From: Candidatus Poribacteria bacterium
Lineage (GTDB): Bacteria; Poribacteria; WGA-4E; WGA-3G
Direction: 5' to 3'
Length of the DNA stretch: 64,000 nucleotides
Assembly: GCA_003635195.1 (NCBI GenBank)
Contig: PYIY01000012.1
Coordinates: 1-64,000 of the forward strand
The position numbers and the translations under genes are program-made. Below the pieces are notes generated by a model, which was given only the letters and a program-made list of their open reading frames with translations, searched no databases and was not told where the DNA came from. Positions within the stretch are counted from its first letter, which is position 1, and every line of letters starts with the position of its first letter. Positions 20,443 through 29,281 of the stretch are shown one piece after another.

Positions 20443-22503
20443 GTGAAAGATACTCAGCAACAGAAGGTATTTCCACAATCGTTTACCCGTCGGGATTTCT
20501 TATCAACAAGTTTAAAGGCAGGTGCTGCTGCCTTCACGACAGGGCTGTTGCCCAAGCTTAAGATAGACGCTAATTGTCAATACAATGTATTGTTCATCAT
20601 TGCCGATGATCTCCGTCCTTTACTTGGATGTTATGGACATCCAGAGATACACACACCCAATATCGATGCCCTTGCCCAACGGGGGACCTTATTCAATCGA
20701 GCCTATTGTCAATATCCTTTGTGTAACGCGTCCCGCACATCAATACTTACAGGATTAAGACCTGAGACAACAAGGGTGTTTGCCAACTCAACGAGATTTC
20801 GGGAGAGGTTACCGAACGCTGTGGCACTTCCACAGCATTTTAAAACCTCCGGCTACCATACCCAATCTGTTGGTAAGATTGCGCATAATCTATCAATGCA
20901 AGATGATGCCTACTCGTGGAGTGTCCCTTCATGGACAAAATCATTTTATGTGAATCCGACACAAAATCCTGCTTGGCGAGCACTTGAAGTTGAAGACGAT
21001 GAACTTAGAGATGGAAAAACTGCCAAGCGCGCAGTAGAGGTATTAGAAGCTATCCAAAATACACGCTTTTTTTTGGCTGTTGGTTTTCACAAACCCCATT
21101 TACCTTTTTATGCTCCGAAGAAGTATTACGAATTATACACAGATGAAAACTTCAACCTTCCATCTTCTCGCAGCTTTCCTGATGGTGTCCCGGTTATTTC
21201 CGTAAACACCTGGTTCAGAGACTTCCAAGATATTCCTGATGAGGGCACTCTCTCGGTTGCGAAAACCTTGGAACTGATTCGAGCGTATGCTGCATCAATA
21301 AGTTATATGGATGCACAAGTCGGACGTGTTCTGGCCCAGTTAGACGCGCTGAGGTTAACTGAAAATACAGTTATCGCGTTTGCGGGGGACCACGGTTTTC
21401 ATCTTGGAGAGCATGGGAAATGGGGAAAGAACACACTTTTTGAGGTCTCCCTCCGCTCACCCTTGATTGTCAGCGTACCAGGACAAACTCATATAGGTGT
21501 TAAAACGGATGTCCTTGTAGAACTTGTTGACCTCTATCCAACGTTGTCGGATGCATGCCAAATTCCGATACCGTCGCAATTAGAAGGCATAAGCCTGATG
21601 CCTGTCATTGAACACCCAACGCGTCCATGGAAAACTGCTGCCTTTAGCCAAAAGGGTCCTGGAAATTCTATACGGACAGATCGGTATAGATACACAGAAT
21701 GGAAACGAAATGGTAGCCGTGGTGTGGAACTTTACGATTACGATGTAGATCCACATGAAACCATCAATATCGCGAATCTCCCAGAGAATGCTCAACTCGT
21801 CAATCACCTCAGTGAACAGCTTCACGCCGGATGGGAAGAGGCTTTACCAGATATATCAGAACAAATCTCTGTTTCACAACCATTACCGTGGGATATAAAT
21901 AACGATGGAGTTGTCAATATGCAAGATCTCGTGTTGGTTTCAAATAGTTTTGGTGTGACATCTCCAGAACATCCGAAGACTGATGTGAACAAGGATGGGA
22001 GTGTTGACATCATTGACTTGCTTCTCGTTGCGGCACATTTCGGTGAATGCATTAATCCGAAGGCACCGGCAGCGCACGTTAAGATTTTCCCAGAATATCT
22101 TAGCCAGATGAAGGAATGGCTCACAGAAGCTCGCTTAGCGGATGACGGCTCTGACGTTTTTCGACAAGGAATTGCTGCTTTAGAACATCTAATCCATACA
22201 ACAGTGCCACTGGAAACCGCCCTCCTGCCGAATTATCCGAATCCTTTCAACCCGGAGACGTGGATTCCTTACGATTTGGCAGAGGGCGCGGATGTCCATA
22301 TTAATATTTATAACCTAAAGGGGGAGTCTGTTCGGCGGTTATCGCTTGGGTTCCAAACGGCTGGCACCTATCGTACGTCGTCTCGTGCTGCGTATTGGGA
22401 TGGTCGAAATGCTGTAGGTGAACCCGTTGCGAGTGGTATCTATTTTTACACATTTCAGGCAGGCCAATTCAAAGCCACACGCCAAATGGTAATTCTCAAA
22501 TAG
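20443..22503 (+). CDS. Tat-exported sulfatase with dockerin and PNPFNP C-terminal domain (3 of 3)
   Basis: 686 residues from a GTG start 12 bases after the previous stop. Tat signal TRRDFLSTSLKAG, metal site IADDLRP, formylglycine motif Cys94-N-A-S-R (Ala in place of Pro, which the C-x-P/A-x-R rule allows), GDHGFHLGEHGKWGK, dockerin-like loops at about 482-537 and the PNPFNP domain from about 594. The last part is almost the same as in copy 2 (RTSSRAAYWDGRNAVGEP), so the 3' ends of the two genes have probably exchanged sequence recently. Confidence 0.88.
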   Translation: MKDTQQQKVFPQSFTRRDFLSTSLKAGAAAFTTGLLPKLKIDANCQYNVLFIIADDLRPLLGCYGHPEIHTPNIDALAQRGTLFNRAYCQYPLCNASRTSILTGLRPETTRVFANSTRFRERLPNAVALPQHFKTSGYHTQSVGKIAHNLSMQDDAYSWSVPSWTKSFYVNPTQNPAWRALEVEDDELRDGKTAKRAVEVLEAIQNTRFFLAVGFHKPHLPFYAPKKYYELYTDENFNLPSSRSFPDGVPVISVNTWFRDFQDIPDEGTLSVAKTLELIRAYAASISYMDAQVGRVLAQLDALRLTENTVIAFAGDHGFHLGEHGKWGKNTLFEVSLRSPLIVSVPGQTHIGVKTDVLVELVDLYPTLSDACQIPIPSQLEGISLMPVIEHPTRPWKTAAFSQKGPGNSIRTDRYRYTEWKRNGSRGVELYDYDVDPHETINIANLPENAQLVNHLSEQLHAGWEEALPDISEQISVSQPLPWDINNDGVVNMQDLVLVSNSFGVTSPEHPKTDVNKDGSVDIIDLLLVAAHFGECINPKAPAAHVKIFPEYLSQMKEWLTEARLADDGSDVFRQGIAALEHLIHTTVPLETALLPNYPNPFNPETWIPYDLAEGADVHINIYNLKGESVRRLSLGFQTAGTYRTSSRAAYWDGRNAVGEPVASGIYFYTFQAGQFKATRQMVILK

Positions 22504-22517
22504 GATAGACAATAAAT

Positions 22518-24194
22518 ATGAGAGTTTTACGGAACCCATTAATTTTTTGCTTAATAATATCGGTACTCATTTGCTCATTCGCAGATGCCGATTCGCTCAT
22601 CAATGTTCCACTCAATCCGAACCTTTCCGACTTTAATCGTGAAACCTATCGCTTTGTACATCGTTTACTTAATAAGCGAGTTTTACCCGGTATACGGCGC
22701 GGTTCGCTACCGCTCACCCGAAAACAGGTAGTCTCCTATCTACTGGAAGTACATCGGAAACAGGAAAACGGCGAAATCGAATTGAGTACTATTGATCAAG
22801 CACGATTAAACGCCTTGTTAGCATTTTACCGCGAAGCTCGTGAGTTTCCAAAACTTGCTACGGAAAACGGTGCCACGGCCACAACCGAAACCCAGTCTAA
22901 CGGGCGATTGCACGTGATGACAATGGCAGGTGAAGACTATCGTTTCTCCTTCGATCTAAGAGCCTCACAACAGACTATCACGCATCTTGTTGATAATATA
23001 TCGGAAGAGCAACCGGTTGAAGGCAACATGTTCGTTACCACTATCTATCCACACCTTTATGGACAGGTACGGGAAACGTTCGCCTTTACCACTGATATAG
23101 CGCATCGGTTCGTATACGGTGAAATCTTTGAAGATTTTTTTCCTGATGAGACAAAAATTAGGCAATTGGAAGGCAACCTCAAAAATCGGACTGCCATTAA
23201 CGGTTATATGAAATTCAACTTGCCGTGGTTTGAGTTGCAACTCGGACAAGAGACGCTGCAGTGGGGACCTGGCTATCATGACAGTCTCTTAATCTCTAAA
23301 AACCCGTTAGCGATGGACATGATCAAATTCCAAGCCACTTACGATCCGGTCACCTTCACCGCATTCACCGGTATATTAGAGGATATGGCAGAGGACATCA
23401 ATGATAAGTATATTTCAGGGCATAGGGTAGAGGGATACTTCTGGAATAGATTCGGCTTTGGGCTTTCCGAAGTCGTTGTTTACGGTAGTCGTTTTGAACC
23501 GGGTTATCTGAATCCGGTCAATATTTACTTGATTAACGAGCAACCAATTTCACGGGCAGATGGGCGCGTCCCAGGCAGTGGAGACAACGTTCTTATGAGT
23601 GTTGATATGCGTCTTCGCCCTATAGACAATTTTGAAATTTATGGCGAACTAATGGTTGACGATGGGAATCCTGCCGCTAATTTTAAGCATTGGGATACCA
23701 AGTTCGGCATTTTAGGCGGCATATACCTAACAGATCCCTTTGGCATCCCAGATACCGATTTCCAAGCTGAATACGCCTTTATCAATCAATACGCATATAC
23801 GCATGTAAACCCCGTGAATGTCTACAAACACTTTACCACACCTATTGGACATAAGATCGGTTCCGATGCGGATAACTTGTGGCTGGAATTACGTCGTCGG
23901 TGGACAGATAAACTTGAAACGGTTTTCGGGTATGAATTAGAGCGTCATGGAACAGGCGATATTGATAAGGAACATCCCCCTGATGCACCCAAAGATGACG
24001 TATGGACCCCTTTATCTGGAATTACACAAAGTGAGCATCGTCTCTCGGTTGGGGCTAACTGGGTTATTATTGGACGTTATTCAATCTATGCGGAGTGGAC
24101 GCGTGTATGGCGGCGGAACTTAGGGAATCGCTTAGATGTACACGAAAATGCTAATGAAATCGAAGCCAAATTCATCTCCCGAATTCCTTGGTAA
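22518..24194 (+). CDS. Wzi-like capsule assembly outer-membrane beta-barrel protein
   Basis: 558 residues with a signal peptide ending ADA-DS, an N-terminal helical part, then a long stretch of alternating beta strands. Key conserved features of the Caps_assemb_Wzi family are visible: LQWGPGY...LLISKNPLAMDMIKFQ around residue 250 and strand-rich aromatic ends. Escherichia coli Wzi binds nascent capsule on the outer membrane. The gene follows the sulfatases by 14 bases and precedes sugar-transferase genes, which fits a role in anchoring or organising the sulfated polymer. The outer-membrane location is inferred from composition. Confidence 0.7.
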   Translation: MRVLRNPLIFCLIISVLICSFADADSLINVPLNPNLSDFNRETYRFVHRLLNKRVLPGIRRGSLPLTRKQVVSYLLEVHRKQENGEIELSTIDQARLNALLAFYREAREFPKLATENGATATTETQSNGRLHVMTMAGEDYRFSFDLRASQQTITHLVDNISEEQPVEGNMFVTTIYPHLYGQVRETFAFTTDIAHRFVYGEIFEDFFPDETKIRQLEGNLKNRTAINGYMKFNLPWFELQLGQETLQWGPGYHDSLLISKNPLAMDMIKFQATYDPVTFTAFTGILEDMAEDINDKYISGHRVEGYFWNRFGFGLSEVVVYGSRFEPGYLNPVNIYLINEQPISRADGRVPGSGDNVLMSVDMRLRPIDNFEIYGELMVDDGNPAANFKHWDTKFGILGGIYLTDPFGIPDTDFQAEYAFINQYAYTHVNPVNVYKHFTTPIGHKIGSDADNLWLELRRRWTDKLETVFGYELERHGTGDIDKEHPPDAPKDDVWTPLSGITQSEHRLSVGANWVIIGRYSIYAEWTRVWRRNLGNRLDVHENANEIEAKFISRIPW

Positions 24195-24400
24195 AAATAA
24201 TTTTTTAATTACCTTGCGGTTCAGTTAGGATGCTTTTGCAGATACGATCCTCTCCGTATATCTATGAAGAAATGTGCAGAATGCGCAGAAATCCGCAGAA
24301 ACACCCAAGCAATCCGCAGAAATCCGCAGAAACACCCAAGCAAAAACACCCAAGCAAAAACACCCCAAGCAAATAAACTCGGCACGATGCTTGGGACTAC
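24191..24400 (-). repeat. Composite intergenic repeat element with internal tandem array
   Basis: Read on the minus strand it starts CCCAAGCATCG, passes through a tandem array of GCTTGGGTGTTTTT and CTGCGGATTT units (24266-24370), then ATATACGGAGAGG, and ends with GAACCGCAAGGTAATTAAAAAATT at 24191-24220. Copies or parts lie at 30083-30212, 41113-41201 and 61030-61098. Open frames across it are composed entirely of repeat-derived residues and I do not call them genes. Confidence 0.75.
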
Positions 24401-24658
24401 AAACTTTGAAAGTCCCTCTCCGTATGTCCGTAGTGTACGTTGTTACACTGCTACGTTTATTTCCTTGTGTATAACACGGCTTATAGATTTTTGGGAGAAA
24501 AAATGAAGATTTATACCCCTTTTGTTATCAAAGGTGATATAGCGTTGCTTGAGGTGTCCCGTCGTCAAAAGAAATTGGACTTTCGCGCCTAAAACGGGTA
24601 TAATATATACAGGACCCTTTGATTTGCAACGTGTATTGGGACGAGGTAAGAAAAAAGG
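24195..24658. other. 464-base intergenic region, repeat element plus promoter
   Basis: It is filled by the composite repeat (to about 24400), a stretch with no recognisable feature, and a promoter at 24575-24604. No protein-coding gene is supported. Confidence 0.6.
24575..24604 (+). promoter_or_regulatory. Sigma-70-type promoter of the glycosyltransferase gene
   Basis: TTGGAC (24575-24580) and TATAAT (24599-24604) are separated by 18 bases and lie 55 bases before the ATG at 24659. Confidence 0.6.
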
Positions 24659-25777
24659 ATGAGAATTCGGGTATTAGGCATACGCGGGCTTCCCGCCACT
24701 TATAGTGGATTGGAAACGATCATGGGGGAACTCGCTCCACGCTGGGTGGCGGCTGGACATGAAGTCATCGTCTACTGTCGGAAAGCACTTTTCAAAGAGA
24801 AACCGGCAGAATGGAAAGGCATCAAGCTTATTTACTTGCCCAGCATAGAGCATAAGATGTTTAGTACCCTCAGCCACAGTTTTCTCGCAACGCTACATGC
24901 TTCTGTTACCCCGTCTGATGTCATCCTGACATGGAATGCAGGTAACGGACCCTTTGGATGGTTCTTCCGCATCGCAGGTAAAGCCGCTGTTATCAATGTT
25001 GATGGGATGGAATGGCTCCGCCCAAAGTGGAAAGGGATCGGGGCAATTTATTTCAAATGGGCGGCAAAGATGGCGACGGCAGCATTTCCGCTTGTCATTA
25101 CCGATGCGTCTGAAATGAAACGGCTCTACCTTGAGGAATTGGGCGCAGAAACGACCTATATCGCTTACGGTGCAAATATTGAACCTTCCGAGCATCCAGA
25201 AGTTCTGGAAACTTATGGGCTTGAACCTCGGAATTATTACCTCATTGCCAGCCGACTTGTGCCGGATAATAATGCAGATCTCATTTTGGAGGCGTTCGTT
25301 GCCTCAAACAGCCAAAAACAACTCGCGATCGCTGGTGGGGCTGATTACAAAGGTAACAAACTCGAAAACGAATTTTTGACGAAGTTAAAAAACATTGCCA
25401 ACGAAAACGTCAAATTCCTCGGGCATATTGATAGTTCTGAACACATTAAAGAACTTCACCATCACTGTTTCGCCTATATCCATGGGCATCAGTTTGGCGG
25501 TATTAATCCTTCCATTCTGAAGGCATTAGGGTTTTCCAACTGCATTCTGGCGTTGAATACGCCCTTCAACGATGAAGTTTTGGAGGGTGGGCGTTACGGC
25601 GTACTCTTTGACAAAAACGTCGCATCGCTCACGGAGAAAATGCAGATGTTGGAACAGCAACCGGAGCAGGTTGAGAATTTCCGGCGGCGTGCCCCAGAAC
25701 AAATCCGAAACCGATTCAACTGGGAAAATATCGCACAGCAATATCTTGATGTTTTTGAGAAACTCCAGCAGAGTTAA
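24659..25777 (+). CDS. Glycosyltransferase, DUF1972/GT4-like (rhamnosyltransferase type)
   Basis: 372 residues. The N-terminal half (MRIRVLGIRGLPATYSGLET, then HEVIVYCRK) matches the DUF1972 domain found in bacterial rhamnosyltransferases. The C-terminal half is a GT-B donor-binding domain with GGINPSILKALGF, the E-x7-E-like region of family GT4. It should add a sugar, perhaps rhamnose, from a nucleotide donor to the lipid-linked acceptor at the cytoplasmic face. AAAAAAGG precedes the ATG. It is followed 100 bases later by the priming transferase. Confidence 0.8.
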   Translation: MRIRVLGIRGLPATYSGLETIMGELAPRWVAAGHEVIVYCRKALFKEKPAEWKGIKLIYLPSIEHKMFSTLSHSFLATLHASVTPSDVILTWNAGNGPFGWFFRIAGKAAVINVDGMEWLRPKWKGIGAIYFKWAAKMATAAFPLVITDASEMKRLYLEELGAETTYIAYGANIEPSEHPEVLETYGLEPRNYYLIASRLVPDNNADLILEAFVASNSQKQLAIAGGADYKGNKLENEFLTKLKNIANENVKFLGHIDSSEHIKELHHHCFAYIHGHQFGGINPSILKALGFSNCILALNTPFNDEVLEGGRYGVLFDKNVASLTEKMQMLEQQPEQVENFRRRAPEQIRNRFNWENIAQQYLDVFEKLQQS

Positions 25778-25877
25778 CAACGTTTATTAATTATAAATGC
25801 CCTGAGAATTTTGTTAAAACGGCACATCGTCGTATAAACCTACGCCTGAGATTAAACTGCAATCAGAGGAATTAACC

Positions 25878-26594
25878 ATGCCATTCCTATCAAGAAGCAT
25901 TGACCGGATAGGAAAAGATGCGGACGAAACGAGCCAGCATCGCGATGAAAGTTTAACGGCAAGTTTTCGCTTACAAACTTCGCCAAAAATATCAAAAACA
26001 GGGACTCTAGTGGAACGACTCTCCTCTTTCTACGCAAAGCGTGGCAAACATTTGTTTGATGCGATCGCTGCATTTTTCCTGATTATTATTTTTGCCCCGC
26101 TGATGGGATTGATTGCCATTCTTATTAAACTTACCTCATCTGGTACTGTCTTTTTCTCTCACAAGCGCGTTGGATTAAACAATGAACTGTTTGTTATCCA
26201 CAAGTTTCGGAGTCTCCATGTGGATACACCGTCCTATTCAGAAAAACCTGATGCGACGGATGATGAACGCATTACGCCGATCGGCAAATGGCTCCGTAGA
26301 ACGAGTTTAGACGAGTTACCGCAGCTTTTCAATGTACTGAAGGGGGAAATGAGTCTCGTAGGTCCGCGACCAGAGATGCCTTTCCTTGCTAAACATTATG
26401 AATCGTGGGAAAATCAACGCCACCTTGTCCGTCCAGGGATGACTGGACTCTGGCAGCTGAGTCCGCGCCGACGCGGCACAATCCGAGACGGCATTTCTGT
26501 TGATCTTGAGTACATTGAAAATCTATCTTTCTGGAACGATTTCAAAATACTCCTCCGCACCTTCAAGGTTTTTTGGGATAGTAACACTTACTAA
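25878..26594 (+). CDS. Undecaprenyl-phosphate sugar phosphotransferase (priming enzyme)
   Basis: 238 residues. After about 55 polar residues comes a single hydrophobic segment ([20 protein letters not shown]), then the bacterial sugar-transferase core with [47 protein letters not shown] and [11 protein letters not shown]. These are the signatures of WcaJ/PglC-type enzymes, which load the first sugar-1-phosphate on undecaprenyl phosphate. It is the short monotopic form without the extra membrane domain. Functionally it starts the repeat unit that the flippase and polymerase then handle. AGAGGA lies just before the ATG. Confidence 0.88.
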   Translation: MPFLSRSIDRIGKDADETSQHRDESLTASFRLQTSPKISKTGTLVERLSSFYAKRGKHLFDAIAAFFLIIIFAPLMGLIAILIKLTSSGTVFFSHKRVGLNNELFVIHKFRSLHVDTPSYSEKPDATDDERITPIGKWLRRTSLDELPQLFNVLKGEMSLVGPRPEMPFLAKHYESWENQRHLVRPGMTGLWQLSPRRRGTIRDGISVDLEYIENLSFWNDFKILLRTFKVFWDSNTY

Positions 26595-26598
26595 TTCA

Positions 26599-26955
26599 AT
26601 GAAAGTAACGTTTGGAAATCTCGGTAAAATTCTGCGCTGTGGCTTCCTACTGAAATGCCCCCGATGCGGTGAAGGTGAACTGTTTCAAACGTACTTCAAA
26701 ATGTTTACGCGTTGTACAACGTGCGATTTGAAGTTTGAACGCGAGTCGGGCTATTTTATCGGGGCGATGTACCTCAACTATGGTGCGACCGTCCTCATCG
26801 CTTTTCCAGGTTATTTCCTCCTTGAAGTCTTCAGCCCTATCCCTTTCTTGGTCAATTTAGGTATTTGGGCACTCTTTTCTGCCGTTTTCCCTATTTTCTT
26901 CTATCGTTACTCAAAAAGTTTATGGCTGAGTTTTGACTACATCTTTTCATCTTAA
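26599..26955 (+). CDS. DUF983 family small membrane protein
   Basis: 118 residues from ATG 26599, four bases after the priming transferase stop. Two Cys-x-x-Cys pairs near the N-terminus (CPRCGEGEL and CTTCDL) look like a zinc ribbon, followed by two membrane helices, the layout of DUF983. The role of the family is unknown. A longer frame opens upstream inside the previous gene but would overlap it without reason. Confidence 0.75.
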   Translation: MKVTFGNLGKILRCGFLLKCPRCGEGELFQTYFKMFTRCTTCDLKFERESGYFIGAMYLNYGATVLIAFPGYFLLEVFSPIPFLVNLGIWALFSAVFPIFFYRYSKSLWLSFDYIFSS

Positions 26956-26985
26956 ACCGCTACAAAAATCCGAATATTTAAAAAA

Positions 26986-27738
26986 TCACCTTGTGAAAAT
27001 TTGCCCGCGCGTGTATGAACCTGCATCAGAGGCAAGGAACGTGAGAACTCGCGCGACGCCCGCTGGGTCACCCAGCGAATTGCGGGCACTTGCAACAGCC
27101 GCGTCTGGGTCTTGTCCATCACGTTTCGCTGATTCCGCAATTTGCCCTAATTTAAGGGGTGTTGCTAATCCGCCGGGACAAATAGTGTGCATACGAATGC
27201 CCATTCCCCCAACTTGGTTTTCTACCGTCATTACAAGCCCATTGACCCCACCTTTGCTGGAGGCGTAAGCAACCGAGGAACTCCCGCCGCGGACACCTGC
27301 TCCCGAGGCAATACACAGGATAACACCGCCGTTCTCTCGTCCCATTATCGGCACAGCGTGTTTGAGCGCGAAAAAAGTGCCTTTGAGGTTCACGTTGATA
27401 ACCGAGTCAAAAGTCGCCGCCTCAAAATCATCAATCCGAACGCTCGGTCCACGCAGGACACCTGCTGAAGTTACCAACGTGTCAATCCCACCAAATGCGG
27501 TGTCGGCAATTTTCATCAAATCCGCTACCTCAGTTTCGACAGTGACATCCGTACGTTGGAACTTTGCAGTCCCACCATTTTCAATGATAGTGCTAAGTGT
27601 TTTTTCAGCATCTTCCTCATTAATATCACCAAAGACGACCTTCGCGCCTACTTTAGCATATTCAATCGCTGTTGCTGCACCAATCCCTGTGGATCCACCA
27701 GTAATCACGGCTACTTTATTATTAAGTTGAACATCCAT
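26986..27738 (-). CDS. Short-chain dehydrogenase/reductase
   Basis: 250 residues of the classical SDR form: TGGSTGIG cofactor motif at 13-20, an acidic residue after beta-2 (FGDINEE) that favours NAD, a VTSAG motif at about 89 in the place of NNAG, catalytic Ser about 141 and the YASSK Tyr/Lys pair at about 154-158, and PGG after beta-6. It is convergent with the DUF983 gene and has its own promoter and a good AAGGAG. It oxidises or reduces an alcohol or ketone; the substrate is not deducible. Confidence 0.85.
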   Translation of the reverse strand: MDVQLNNKVAVITGGSTGIGAATAIEYAKVGAKVVFGDINEEDAEKTLSTIIENGGTAKFQRTDVTVETEVADLMKIADTAFGGIDTLVTSAGVLRGPSVRIDDFEAATFDSVINVNLKGTFFALKHAVPIMGRENGGVILCIASGAGVRGGSSSVAYASSKGGVNGLVMTVENQVGGMGIRMHTICPGGLATPLKLGQIAESAKRDGQDPDAAVASARNSLGDPAGVARVLTFLASDAGSYTRGQIFTR

Positions 27739-27835
27739 ATTGTTTTTTCTCTCCTTATTTTGCTATGAAAGGATTCTGAATCAAACGGCAAAGCAATCTC
27801 AGGGTTGGGGTAACCCTATACATTCGGTAGGAAAG

Positions 27836-27864
27836 ATTATACGTGGAATGCGGTGATGGTGCAA
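27836..27864 (-). promoter_or_regulatory. Sigma-70-type promoter of the SDR gene
   Basis: On the minus strand TTGCAC (27864-27859) and TATAAT (27841-27836) are separated by exactly 17 bases, about 98 bases before the ATG at 27738. Confidence 0.65.
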
Positions 27865-27928
27865 GCCTTTTTTGTGTTGGCACTGATGGCAAGCACAAGT
27901 AGCGAAATTATATCAGATGGGAAATTGC

Positions 27929-28735
27929 TTAATTTTTGAACTGGAAACGGTAAGGAATACGGAGGCGTTGGCTGACAACGACTTTGCCCTGTTTCGCTGG
28001 CACGAATTGGGATGCCTTGAGTGCCGCAACTGCTGCTTCTTCACACCCTAAGCCGCTAACCTCAACGACTTTGACGACTTTGATATTTCTCGCTATACCG
28101 TCTACGCCTATTGTTGCTTCGAGGACAACGAGACCTTGTTTGTGCGAAAGACGGGCGGATTCGGGATATATCGGATCAACTTTACGGAAGAATTTGGCGT
28201 TTTGTGTCGGTTCGTTTGGAAGTACAGAAACCGATGGGAATTCCGCAACTTGTGTGCTTGCTATAGCAAGTGGTGTGAACGGCAACTCTGGGCGCGACAT
28301 CCGTTTCGGTGTAAAGTGTGTTGGTTGTCGGTGTGAACCCCTGTCCGCTTGAGAGGGGGGTAAACGGTACTGAAGAACTCTCTCATCTGCTATTCCAACT
28401 TCTACTGGAGTCGTCTGATGAACAGTGGAAATCGGGAGTGTATCAACAACGAATTGCAGTTCCTTTTGCTGAATATGAGCAACCTCTGTAACGGACTCAA
28501 TACGCGGGGGTTGTGAGCGCAGCATATCTGGTCGTGTAAGTTCCGGTGCCTTGAGCCGACGTGGCGTGTGCAAAGTTTTTTGAGCCTTCGGGAGCGAGAC
28601 AAACTCCGCGACGATTGCATCGCCATACTTGTCCGGTGTTCCAACGATGGACAGCGAAGCAATCCCTACACCTATCAGGTGAAGGCAGATAGATAAAAGG
28701 ACAGATTTGTTCAGAAATTGAATGGCGTTGTTCAT
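27929..28735 (-). CDS. TonB-family energy transducer protein
   Basis: 268 residues. One N-terminal membrane helix (SVLLSICLHLIGVGIASL), a long variable and proline-containing linker, and a C-terminal TonB domain (DPIYPESARLSHKQGLVVL, then VAALKASQFVPAK). TonB couples inner-membrane proton-motive force to outer-membrane receptors. No exbB/exbD or receptor gene is nearby, so the partner is unknown. It could also be a TonB-like protein with a different role. It is divergent from the selenoprotein gene. Confidence 0.8.
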   Translation of the reverse strand: MNNAIQFLNKSVLLSICLHLIGVGIASLSIVGTPDKYGDAIVAEFVSLPKAQKTLHTPRRLKAPELTRPDMLRSQPPRIESVTEVAHIQQKELQFVVDTLPISTVHQTTPVEVGIADERVLQYRLPPSQADRGSHRQPTHFTPKRMSRPELPFTPLAIASTQVAEFPSVSVLPNEPTQNAKFFRKVDPIYPESARLSHKQGLVVLEATIGVDGIARNIKVVKVVEVSGLGCEEAAVAALKASQFVPAKQGKVVVSQRLRIPYRFQFKN

Positions 28736-28887
28736 AATTTAAACACCTACTTGCTAACTTCACATCGGTAATCAGTGCCTAACACAGTGGTTACGTATAC
28801 TTTGACGCTATTTCTACAGGCAAAACGAGTAGCTACACTAAATATAGTAGCAAGATTCGTGCCAATCTTTTGGACGGTATATTTAAC

Positions 28888-28916
28888 TTGCAATTTTCCA
28901 ATATTAATGGTAAAAT
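28888..28916 (+). promoter_or_regulatory. Promoter of the SelW-like gene
   Basis: TTGCAA (28888-28893) and TAAAAT (28911-28916) are 17 bases apart, 54 bases before the ATG at 28971. Confidence 0.5.
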
Positions 28917-28970
28917 TTTAAAACGAAATGGTCGGATTCACGCAAATTTCAATGAGGAGGGAAATATCCC

Positions 28971-29201
28971 ATGGAAGTGAGAATTGAATACTGCACCGCT
29001 TGAAACTACCAACCACGGGCAGCCAGTTTGGCAGATGCCTTGAAAGAAAAGTATGGTGCAGAAGTTGAGAAAGTTGATTTGATTCCAGGCAGTGGTGGGG
29101 CTTTTGAAGTCTCATTAAACGGGACGCTGCTCTACTCGAAGTTAGAAACTGGACAGTTTCCAACAACAGAGCAGGTAGCAACTGCAATAGACGCTGCGTA
29201 G
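28971..29201 (+). CDS. SelW-like (Rdx family) selenoprotein, UGA read as selenocysteine
   Basis: 76 residues if TGA at 29001-29003 is read through. The start is EVRIEYCTA-U-NYQPRAASL, the exact layout of Rdx/SelW proteins (C-x-x-U, or C-x-x-C in non-Sec forms, right after the first beta strand), and the rest (FEVSLNGTLLYSK, then FPTTEQVATAI) also matches the thioredoxin-like SelW fold. GAGGAGG at 28954-28960 precedes the ATG; the frame is open to TAG 29199-29201 and a terminator follows. A conventional gene caller would miss it. Probable thiol redox protein of the cytoplasm. It requires SelA/B/C/D, which are not in the window. Confidence 0.85.
29018..29039 (+). promoter_or_regulatory. Candidate bSECIS hairpin of the SelW-like gene
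   Basis: Starting 14 bases after the UGA, GGCA (29018-29021) pairs with UGCC (29036-29039) and GCC (29022-29024) with GGC (29030-29032), with a 3-base bulge and loop AGUUU carrying G at its second position. Size and distance fit bacterial SECIS elements. Confidence 0.55.
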
Positions 29202-29219
29202 TTTGGAAGGCATCCTTAG

Positions 29220-29262
29220 AAAAGTGGAGGCTATATTATTGTATCGCCTCCGCTTTTCTTTT
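29220..29262. terminator. Bidirectional rho-independent terminator
   Basis: AAAAGTGGAGGC (29220-29231) pairs with GCCTCCGCTTTT (29246-29257) in a 12-pair stem (one G-U), with T-rich flanks on both sides. It serves the SelW-like gene on the plus strand and lpxI on the minus strand. Confidence 0.8.
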
Positions 29263-29281
29263 ACATATCAATTTGAAAACA

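Noticed and set aside
24266..24370. Regularly repeated units that at first look like a small CRISPR array
   Set aside because: Units are 10-14 bases in direct contact with each other, there are no unique spacers of about 30 bases and no cas genes. It is a simple tandem array inside a dispersed repeat.
24264..24506. Two overlapping small frames reading AEIRRNTQ/ SAETPKQ-type peptides
   Set aside because: They are translations of the tandem array; no ribosome-binding site or homologous domain is evident.
26933..27730. Plus-strand frames opposite the SDR gene
   Set aside because: The SDR gene on the minus strand has complete catalytic motifs, a promoter and a ribosome-binding site; the plus frames are shadows.
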